Notes under the pieces: model-generated | Database searches by the model: none | Seen by the model: the letters and a program-made list of their open reading frames with translations, nothing else | Told to the model about the DNA's origin: nothing | NCBI GenBank assembly: GCA_012517645.1 | Contig: JAAYUR010000530.1 | Coordinates: 1-11,215, forward strand | Length of the DNA: 11,215 bases | Reading direction: 5' to 3' | Source: Treponema sp. | Lineage (GTDB): Bacteria; Spirochaetota; Spirochaetia; Treponematales; UBA12059 | Shown here: piece by piece, positions 6,809 through 11,215 of the stretch | How positions within the stretch are numbered: position 1 is the first letter of the stretch | Layout: every line of letters begins with the position of its first letter | Made by a program: the position numbers and the translations under genes

Positions 6809-8146
6809 CTACGGAAGAATCTTCCGTGCCTCTATATAGAAACGCTTCTCCGGCGCCTCGCCCATCGAAAACGTCTTTCGCGGCATGACCCCGTCCCGTA
6901 TAACGGTCCCGAAGAAGCCGGCCTTGTCGATAGGGGGCAGATAGATCCCCAGGTTCCCGGGTTTTCCCGAAAGGCCTTCCAGGCTTTCCCGGCCGTGAAT
7001 GTAGTCGATCCCCGTCCCGGGGTGCCGGGCCAGATAAGCGTCCAGGAACTCCTGGATGGTGCCGGCGGCCAGGTTGGCCTTGGGCCGGGGGAAGCGGACC
7101 AGCCGGGTTCCCTCGGGGCTCAGGATCGCGAAGCGGTGTTCCGCGGCTGCCTCGTCCACGGCCTCGAACGCCGCGGTCCGGGGCAGTGCCTCGACCCGGC
7201 AGTCTCCATGACGGCCTAGCTCCTCCAGGAAAGACTTCGCGTCGACCTGGAAGAGCACCCGATGGATCGGATGGAAAGGCAGCCCTTCATCGTAGATGTT
7301 GACCAGCTCCACCAGAGCCCAGCGGGCGGGATGGCGGTCGATCCCGGGCTTGCCCGCGTTGGCTTGCTTGATCTCCTCCCAGACCGCCTTGGCGGTGGCC
7401 AGGGAGTGGTTGCCGTCCCCGACGGCGAACAGAAGGACTCCGTCCTTCCCGTACTTGCGCTTGTATGCGGCCGGGTCCGCCAGGCGGGACAGGGCGTCCG
7501 CGATCCTGCCCAGGGACGCCTCGTCGCGGACCTGCCAGCCCCGGACATGGCCGGAGCCGGTCATCAATTCGAAATCATACAGGGGAATCAGAGAATCCCG
7601 GGCGGCGTAAAGAGGTTCGATGACCGTCCGTCCGGGGTCGTCGATGAGGAGCATGATGTGCGGAAGCTCCAGAGGCGCTCCCCGCCGGATCTTCATCCTC
7701 TGAGGCAGGCGCTCCACGATGGTGCCCTCGGTCGGCCGGATCAGTGACGCCGAGTCCTTGCCGTACTCGTACTTTTCCAGGTCCACGGCGATCATGAGGC
7801 CCTTCCGGGGCTCCGACTCGAAGGGGGTGCGGCGTTCCACCAGGATGAGCCCTTCGCCCGCGCTGGAGAGCACGCCCCGGTCCAGGTAGTCCCGCATGGC
7901 CGCCTGGATGCGCAGGATCCGCTCGTCCTTGTCCGGATCCTCCAGATAGCACTCCGGGAAGATGAGGTTCAGGGTCGAGGGCTTGCCGCCCACCCGATCC
8001 CGCACGCCTTCCCAGTACTCCCGTTCGCTGGAGTACTGGTCGCAGGCCACGACCGCCCAGGCCTCCCAGTCCGCGCCGCGGGAGGGCAGGTAGACCTCCG
8101 GCACTCGAACGCCCGCGGACGCGAGCTTTTCCTCGAACGAAGCCAT
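6809..8146 (-). CDS. DUF1015 family protein
   Basis: This 445-residue soluble protein belongs, by its motifs, to the DUF1015 (COG4198) family, which has no established biochemical function that I can state with confidence. Visible hallmarks are LIRPTEGTIVERLPQR (135-150), LLIDDP (166-171), the strongly conserved FAVGDGNHSLATAKAVWE (240-257), FHPIHRVLF (291-299), DYIHGRESL (381-389) and KAGFF (408-412). The C-terminal MPRKTFSMGEAPEKRF (421-436) is where relatives carry an MPxKST-type motif. The start is supported by AAGGAGT about seven bases upstream and by a promoter. Genes of this family often sit next to serA and serC in anaerobes, so a role in serine or phosphoserine metabolism is a reasonable inference. 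No phosphoserine phosphatase gene is in the window. A near-perfect palindrome (6811-6827) covers the stop region. Confidence 0.88.
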   Translation of the reverse strand: MASFEEKLASAGVRVPEVYLPSRGADWEAWAVVACDQYSSEREYWEGVRDRVGGKPSTLNLIFPECYLEDPDKDERILRIQAAMRDYLDRGVLSSAGEGLILVERRTPFESEPRKGLMIAVDLEKYEYGKDSASLIRPTEGTIVERLPQRMKIRRGAPLELPHIMLLIDDPGRTVIEPLYAARDSLIPLYDFELMTGSGHVRGWQVRDEASLGRIADALSRLADPAAYKRKYGKDGVLLFAVGDGNHSLATAKAVWEEIKQANAGKPGIDRHPARWALVELVNIYDEGLPFHPIHRVLFQVDAKSFLEELGRHGDCRVEALPRTAAFEAVDEAAAEHRFAILSPEGTRLVRFPRPKANLAAGTIQEFLDAYLARHPGTGIDYIHGRESLEGLSGKPGNLGIYLPPIDKAGFFGTVIRDGVMPRKTFSMGEAPEKRFYIEARKILP

Positions 8147-8186
8147 ACGAAGACTCCTTGCTAACTACGTGATGGGGGGGACTTTG

Positions 8187-8215
8187 AGTATGCAGTCGAT
8201 TTGGGATTTCGTCAA
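8187..8215 (-). promoter_or_regulatory. Promoter of the DUF1015 gene
   Basis: On the minus strand TTGACG (plus 8210-8215), a 17-bp spacer and CATACT (plus 8187-8192) form a good sigma70-type promoter. Transcription would begin near 8180, giving a ~34-nt leader that contains the Shine-Dalgarno site. Confidence 0.55.
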
Positions 8216-8295
8216 AGGGGGGCCGCTCCCGGTCTAGTCCCGGCCGGGGCGGAATCGTCTACGGAATCACGACGCTATTGAGCCAACCCATGGCC

Positions 8296-8586
8296 TTAGA
8301 GGGGCGGGTTCCCCCGCTTTCTTCCGAGGTACCGCTTGACCGCCGCCCGATAGAGGATTCCCGAGCCCGCCACCGCGAAGACGAAGGCCGCGAGGATCAC
8401 GGGGGAGGATGCCGGCAATTTGAGCCAGGGCGCCAGAACAAGGCCCCAAAGGGCCAGGAACCCGAAGAAGAGAATCCCGGCGGTCAGGAAGTTCAGGATC
8501 GTGGCCGCCAGGAAGAGCAGGATCGCTCGAATCGGGACGCCTCGAGGCCGGAGGCGCGGTGTAGGCTCGGAATCCGGCGGATTCAC
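8296..8586 (-). CDS. Small membrane protein translationally coupled to lspA
   Basis: This 96-residue protein is not recognised. It begins with a proline- and arginine-rich tail (about 1-20), then a long hydrophobic stretch (21-54, one long or two short membrane segments), a second segment (62-79) and a basic C-terminus (KRYLGRKRG). By the positive-inside rule both ends would tend to face the cytoplasm. The start codon is GTG at 8586, which overlaps the lspA stop as GTGA, a typical coupling arrangement. No strong Shine-Dalgarno is present and none is needed if ribosomes re-initiate. The frame is open far upstream through antisense-like sequence, but only this part shows a coherent membrane-protein composition. 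Its position suggests it is made with LspA, but a role in lipoprotein handling is only inference. Confidence 0.7.
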   Translation of the reverse strand: MNPPDSEPTPRLRPRGVPIRAILLFLAATILNFLTAGILFFGFLALWGLVLAPWLKLPASSPVILAAFVFAVAGSGILYRAAVKRYLGRKRGNPPL

Positions 8587-9125
8587 TTCGGCGTTCCGCC
8601 GCCCGCATCCCCGGCGGCCCCGGGACTTCGGATCAGGAAACTGGCGCCCGCGACGACAAGGGCTCCCAGGACGACGGCGGAGTCCGCGACGTTGAAGGTC
8701 GGCCATCGCTCCATGCCGAAGAGCCCGTAGAACTTGACGCTGACGAAATCGACCACCCCCTCCGGACGGAAAAGGCGGTCCACGACGTTGCCCAGACCCC
8801 CTCCCACGATGGCGGCCAAGGCCCAGCGCTGGACGGGGGTGGTCTCGTCGGTTCGGAAGTAGTAGATCAGGATTCCGGCGATCAAGGCCAGGGGCAGCAG
8901 GGAAAAGAGGACCATCCGCATCCAGGAAGGAAGGCCGTCCCCCATGCTGAAGGCGATGCCGGTGTTCCGGGCGTGGACGATCCAGAGGAAGTCGCCGAAA
9001 GCTCGTACTGCGATGGTGTTGCGGGGGATGAGATCGACGACGAGGGCCTTTGTGACCTGGTCCGCGATCAGGATCGCCATGGACAAAAGGAAGGGGCGGT
9101 AGGTGTTCGGCTTGGGGCTTTCCAT
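8583..9125 (-). CDS. lspA: Lipoprotein signal peptidase (signal peptidase II)
   Basis: This integral inner-membrane aspartic protease removes the signal peptide from prolipoproteins after the lipobox cysteine has been lipidated. The 180 residues contain the family motifs in order: ADQVTK (21-26), HARNTGIAFSM (51-61), GGGLGNVVDRLF (108-119) with VVDFV following, and FNVADS (144-149). The catalytic aspartates should be Asp126 (VVDFV) and Asp148 (NVADS). Four membrane segments are expected, near 11-30, 68-90, 102-115 and 148-166. The C-terminal tail is Gly/Ala-rich and dispensable-looking. GGGAGAG lies about six bases before the ATG. It follows the nif3-like gene by 23 bp and overlaps the next gene by four bases, so it is the middle of an operon of at least three genes. 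Confidence 0.96.
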   Translation of the reverse strand: MESPKPNTYRPFLLSMAILIADQVTKALVVDLIPRNTIAVRAFGDFLWIVHARNTGIAFSMGDGLPSWMRMVLFSLLPLALIAGILIYYFRTDETTPVQRWALAAIVGGGLGNVVDRLFRPEGVVDFVSVKFYGLFGMERWPTFNVADSAVVLGALVVAGASFLIRSPGAAGDAGGGTPK

Positions 9126-9148
9126 CGATGCTCTCCCGATATCTGTGT

Positions 9149-9910
9149 TCAGAGTCCCGTCGGGACTTCCACGAAAACCGTCTCAACGCCCGTTTCCCGG
9201 GCAAGCTTCTCCGCCACCGCCCGGACCCCCCAGACCTCCGTCGCATAGTGCCCGGCCGCCAGGAAGTGTATTCCCGCCTCCTGGGCGGCGTGGTATACCG
9301 AGTGGGAAGGTTCCCCGGTGACGTACAGGTCCAGCCTCTTTTCCGCCGCCTCGAAGAGCTCCATCGGGGCGCCCCCGGAAACCACGGCGGCGCCGGAGAT
9401 CCGCCCGGGGCCGAAGGGCAGGATCGCACGAGGCTTGCTCCCGTCGGGCAGGATCCTGCGCACCGCCTCTTCCAGGGATATCGGCGGATCCAGGGTTCCT
9501 TGAAAGCCCAGTGCTATGCCCTTGTATAGGCCGAAGGGCTCTATCTCGGCTAGCCCTAGCATTCGGGCCAGGACAGCGTTGTTGCCGTACTCAGGGTGGG
9601 CGTCCAGGGGAAGATGGCAGGCGTACAGGGCCATATCCCGATCCAGAAGCCCCCTAACCCGCTCCAGGAGGGGCCCCTCGATCCGGGCGGGGGAACCCCA
9701 GAACAGGCCGTGATGGACGAAGAGGACCTGGGCCTTCTCCTCAGCGGCCCGGCGTATCGTCTCCGCGCAGGCGTCCACGGCGAAGGCCGCGCGGGTGATG
9801 GGCCCGGACTTTCGCCCCACCTGGACGCCGTTCAGGGAATCGTCGATCTTCTTGAACGCCTCGATTTCCAGGAAGGACCGGCACCAGTCGTCCAACTCTA
9901 AGAGATTCAT
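9149..9910 (-). CDS. Nif3-like dinuclear metal centre protein (YbgI/YqfO family)
   Basis: This is a cytoplasmic protein of the Nif3 (NGG1-interacting factor 3) family, often labelled GTP cyclohydrolase 1 type 2 although its physiological role is unsettled. The 253 residues are the length of the short form without the inserted middle domain of YqfO. Metal ligands are all visible: VHHGLFW (His66, His67), HLPLD (His99, Asp103) and GHYATEVWGV (His221, Glu225). The N-terminal DDSLNGVQVG (23-32) is also typical. The ATG has no Shine-Dalgarno, and a promoter ends eight bases upstream, so the transcript may be leaderless. lspA follows after 23 bp. The rhomboid gene lies 55 bp upstream on the same strand. 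Confidence 0.93.
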   Translation of the reverse strand: MNLLELDDWCRSFLEIEAFKKIDDSLNGVQVGRKSGPITRAAFAVDACAETIRRAAEEKAQVLFVHHGLFWGSPARIEGPLLERVRGLLDRDMALYACHLPLDAHPEYGNNAVLARMLGLAEIEPFGLYKGIALGFQGTLDPPISLEEAVRRILPDGSKPRAILPFGPGRISGAAVVSGGAPMELFEAAEKRLDLYVTGEPSHSVYHAAQEAGIHFLAAGHYATEVWGVRAVAEKLARETGVETVFVEVPTGL

Positions 9911-9918
9911 AACTAGGA

Positions 9919-9947
9919 AGGATACCCGCCGGCTGCGCCGGTGTCCA
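9919..9947 (-). promoter_or_regulatory. Promoter of the nif3-like/lspA operon
   Basis: On the minus strand TGGACA (plus 9942-9947, 5 of 6), a 17-bp spacer and TATCCT (plus 9919-9924) lie in the 55-bp gap after the rhomboid gene. The -10 box ends eight bases before the ATG at 9910, so transcription would start at or within about two bases of the codon. Confidence 0.55.
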
Positions 9948-9965
9948 GACGGACCCCCCGGAGGA

Positions 9966-10604
9966 TCAAGGTCCCCGGGGAAAGAACCTCCGGATAGGGT
10001 TGATATCCAGGCGGATCAGGAGATAGAGGTACGCGAACCCGAAGCCGGCCAGGTGCGTCAGGTGGGCGACCCCGCTCCGGAAGGAAAAGACCTGGGAGGC
10101 GAGTTCGATGACCGTATACGCGAGGACCAATACCGGGGCACGGACGGGCAGAATACCCCAGACGTAGATGGTCGATCCCGGGAAGAGGGCCGCGAAGGCC
10201 AAGAGTACCGCGTAGATCGCCCCGGAGGCCCCGATCAAGAAGGTGATCCATGCCCCCGTGGCCGCGTAGACCGCGAAGGAGAATGCCCCCGCCAGAAGAC
10301 CCGTAAGCATGTAGAACAGGAGGAACTCGCTGGACCCGAGCTCCCGCTCCACGTGGGTCCCGAAGAAAAAGAGGCCGAGCATATTGAAAAAGAGGTGGGA
10401 GACGCTCCCGTGGGCGAACATGTAGGTGAAGAACAGCCATACCCTGCCCTGCATCACCAAGGCGGGAACCATGGCCAGGTTGACGAGGAAGCTCGGGGAC
10501 ACCCGGGTCAGGAGATAGACGCCCACGTTGACCGCGATCAGAACGAGGGTTGCGTTGTAGAACTGGTAACGGAAGGGGCGGCGGAGCGCCATTCGGCGAT
10601 TCAT
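9966..10604 (-). CDS. Rhomboid family intramembrane serine protease
   Basis: This integral membrane protease is expected to cut substrates within or near their membrane segments. The 212-residue protein has the six-segment GlpG-like core. WLFFTYMFAHGSVSH (56-70) leads into the HxxxN motif (His70, Asn74). The catalytic serine is in GASGAIY (Ser127), and the catalytic histidine in HLTHLAGFG (His184). The active site is therefore intact. There is no extra cytoplasmic domain. An in-frame ATG at 10640 lies within the -35 box, so I chose the ATG at 10604, seven bases after the -10 box. No Shine-Dalgarno is present. It diverges from the small cysteine-rich gene and lies upstream of the nif3-like operon. 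The substrate is unknown. Confidence 0.92.
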   Translation of the reverse strand: MNRRMALRRPFRYQFYNATLVLIAVNVGVYLLTRVSPSFLVNLAMVPALVMQGRVWLFFTYMFAHGSVSHLFFNMLGLFFFGTHVERELGSSEFLLFYMLTGLLAGAFSFAVYAATGAWITFLIGASGAIYAVLLAFAALFPGSTIYVWGILPVRAPVLVLAYTVIELASQVFSFRSGVAHLTHLAGFGFAYLYLLIRLDINPIRRFFPRGP

Positions 10605-10608
10605 GGGG

Positions 10609-10640
10609 TATAATGTACGCAGAAATCCCGGTCGGTTCAA
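10609..10640. promoter_or_regulatory. Overlapping divergent promoters, rhomboid gene (-) and cysteine-rich gene (+)
   Basis: On the plus strand there is a perfect TATAAT (10609-10614) with only a weak -35. On the minus strand TTGAAC (plus 10635-10640), 17 bp and TACATT (plus 10612-10617) form a promoter whose -10 box ends seven bases before the rhomboid ATG. The two -10 boxes share three base pairs, so opposing starts would be about 16 bp apart. Confidence 0.6.
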
Positions 10641-10666
10641 CCCGGCCGGACTTCCCGGAGAATCCG

Positions 10667-10918
10667 ATGCCCCGAGGCCTGCCCCCGTCCCGCGCCCCGA
10701 ACTGCCTGGCCTGCCGCCACTTCATCGTTACCTGGGAGCCCGAGTACCCCCGGGGCTGTGAAGTGTTCGGGATCAAGTCCCGAAATCTTCCCTCCGCGGA
10801 GGTCTTCGCGGCTACGGGTTTACACTGCCCGGCCTTCGAGGCGATCGAACCCAAGGAGCGCCGGGCCGGGAACCCGGCCGGAGGAAATGGGACGGAAGAC
10901 GGGGGGATCTGGGCTTAA
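10667..10918 (+). CDS. Small four-cysteine protein, probable zinc-binding
   Basis: This 83-residue protein resembles a widespread family of small conserved proteins whose function is not known to me. The pattern is CLACRHF (Cys13, Cys16), VTWEPEYPRGC (Cys31), FGIKSRNLPS (34-43) and ATGLHCPAF (Cys54). Four cysteines in C-x2-C...C...C spacing suggest one bound metal ion, most likely zinc. The C-terminal 25 residues are polar and low in complexity. GGAG (10657-10660) six bases before the ATG sets the start; the frame opens further upstream but through the promoter region. TATAAT at 10609-10614 would give a leader of about 45 nt. The stop codon lies within the first arm of a terminator-like hairpin. 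It diverges from the rhomboid gene; no functional link is evident. Confidence 0.8.
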   Translation: MPRGLPPSRAPNCLACRHFIVTWEPEYPRGCEVFGIKSRNLPSAEVFAATGLHCPAFEAIEPKERRAGNPAGGNGTEDGGIWA

Positions 10919-10954
10919 ACGACGTCCGCCCCGAAGGGCGGCCGTCGTTTTAAG
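10914..10954 (+). terminator. Hairpin terminator at the end of the cysteine-rich gene
   Basis: CTTAAACGACG (10914-10924) pairs with CGTCGTTTTAAG (10943-10954) with one bulged T. Inside, CCGCCC/GGGCGG (10926-10931/10936-10941) closes a CGAA loop. The stop codon TAA is within the left arm, and T-residues fall in the right arm. Confidence 0.55.
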
Positions 10955-10967
10955 CGCCGGGCTCCAT

Positions 10968-10984
10968 ACGGCCCTTCGGGCCGT
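10968..10984. repeat. Short hairpin in the terminal intergenic array
   Basis: ACGGCCC (10968-10974), loop TTC, GGGCCGT (10978-10984): a perfect 7-bp stem followed by TT. It sits between two longer hairpins and may be a weak terminator or part of the repeat array. Confidence 0.4.
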
Positions 10985-11009
10985 TTCCCGAGAGGTAATG
11001 GTTGTAGTT

Positions 11010-11055
11010 CGCCTAAAACGAAAAGCCCCCTATCGGGGGCTTTTCGTTTTAGGCG
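11010..11055. terminator. Perfect 21-bp hairpin, probable bidirectional terminator
   Basis: The arms 11010-11030 and 11035-11055 are exact complements around a TATC loop. The core is AAAAGCCCCC/GGGGGCTTTT, so each strand has a GC-rich stem followed by T-residues, as expected for an intrinsic terminator working in both directions. It probably insulates the plus-strand gene from whatever lies to the right. Confidence 0.7.
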
Positions 11056-11215
11056 CCGGGCGGAATCGTCCTCCAGCCCTCGGCTTCCTGCCTCGGGCTT
11101 CCGGACCGCCTCCGCTCGCTTCCGCGCGCTTCCTGCGCGCTCATCCTCGCTCCGCTCGGCGCTCGCTTCGGTTCGATTCCGCCCTCGCCTCAATTTAAAA
11201 ACGAACGCCGCTCCG
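11056..11215. repeat. Gene-free structured region with an 11-bp inverted repeat
   Basis: GGGCGGAATCG (11058-11068) and CGATTCCGCCC (11074 plus 100, i.e. 11174-11184) are exact inverted repeats. The 105 bases between them have only three A residues on the plus strand and are built of repeated GCTTCC- and CTCGCT-like words, including a GCGCGC/GCGCGC hairpin (11124-11129/11135-11140). Open frames here have a low-complexity composition, and I see no gene. From 11191 the sequence becomes A/T-rich to the window edge. Confidence 0.5.

Noticed and set aside
8587..9429. Long upstream part of the frame containing the small membrane protein
   Set aside because: It overlaps lspA and nif3 in another frame with Arg/Pro-rich low-complexity composition.
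11165..11192. tRNA or tmRNA 3' end suggested by GGTTCGATTCC
   Set aside because: The T-arm stem would be only 3 bp, and no matching 5' acceptor strand, anticodon arm or D-arm is found at the right distance.
10915..11198. Open frames on both strands across the right-end region
   Set aside because: Low-complexity Arg/Ala/Ser-rich translations spanning perfect hairpins and terminators; no start signal or family resemblance.

Overview
The window is a compact, GC-rich chromosomal segment of housekeeping and conserved-hypothetical genes, with hairpin-rich intergenic DNA. The EF-G tail, a DUF4954 beta-helix protein, a serA-serC-DUF1015 cluster, and the combination of lspA, a Nif3-like gene and a rhomboid gene suggest a high-GC spirochaete or a relative. 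This is inferred from remembered gene families, not from a search. No phage, plasmid, CRISPR, rRNA or tRNA gene is seen.

Layout: the 3' end of an elongation factor G gene (1-320, +) converges on mtnA (323-1384, -). mtnA lies 4 bp downstream of an unrecognised 191-residue protein gene (1389-1964, -). A divergent promoter region (1965-2049) separates that gene from the DUF4954 gene (2050-4254, +). A 143-bp structured palindromic element lies between DUF4954 and serC. Next, on the minus strand, come serC (4433-5524), serA (5650-6519) and a DUF1015 gene (6809-8146). serA and DUF1015 each have a recognisable promoter. A second minus-strand group is rhomboid (9966-10604), nif3-like (9149-9910), lspA (8583-9125) and a small membrane protein gene (8296-8586) that overlaps the lspA stop. 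A small four-cysteine protein gene (10667-10918, +) diverges from the rhomboid gene across a shared -10 region. The last ~300 bp hold a hairpin array and no convincing gene.

How the genes fit together: SerA and SerC make O-phosphoserine from 3-phosphoglycerate. The final phosphatase is not in the window, and the neighbouring DUF1015 protein is a candidate for a linked role. MtnA belongs to methionine salvage. LspA matures lipoproteins and rhomboid is an intramembrane protease.

The most interesting signals are regulatory and structural. Four genes (the 191-aa protein, DUF4954, nif3-like, rhomboid) have a -35/-10 pair placed so that transcription would begin at or within a few bases of the start codon, and none has a Shine-Dalgarno sequence. 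This suggests leaderless mRNAs. serA, serC, DUF1015, lspA and the cysteine-rich gene have clear Shine-Dalgarno sites. Several intergenic regions carry related hairpins and terminal inverted repeats that look like a dispersed repeat family.
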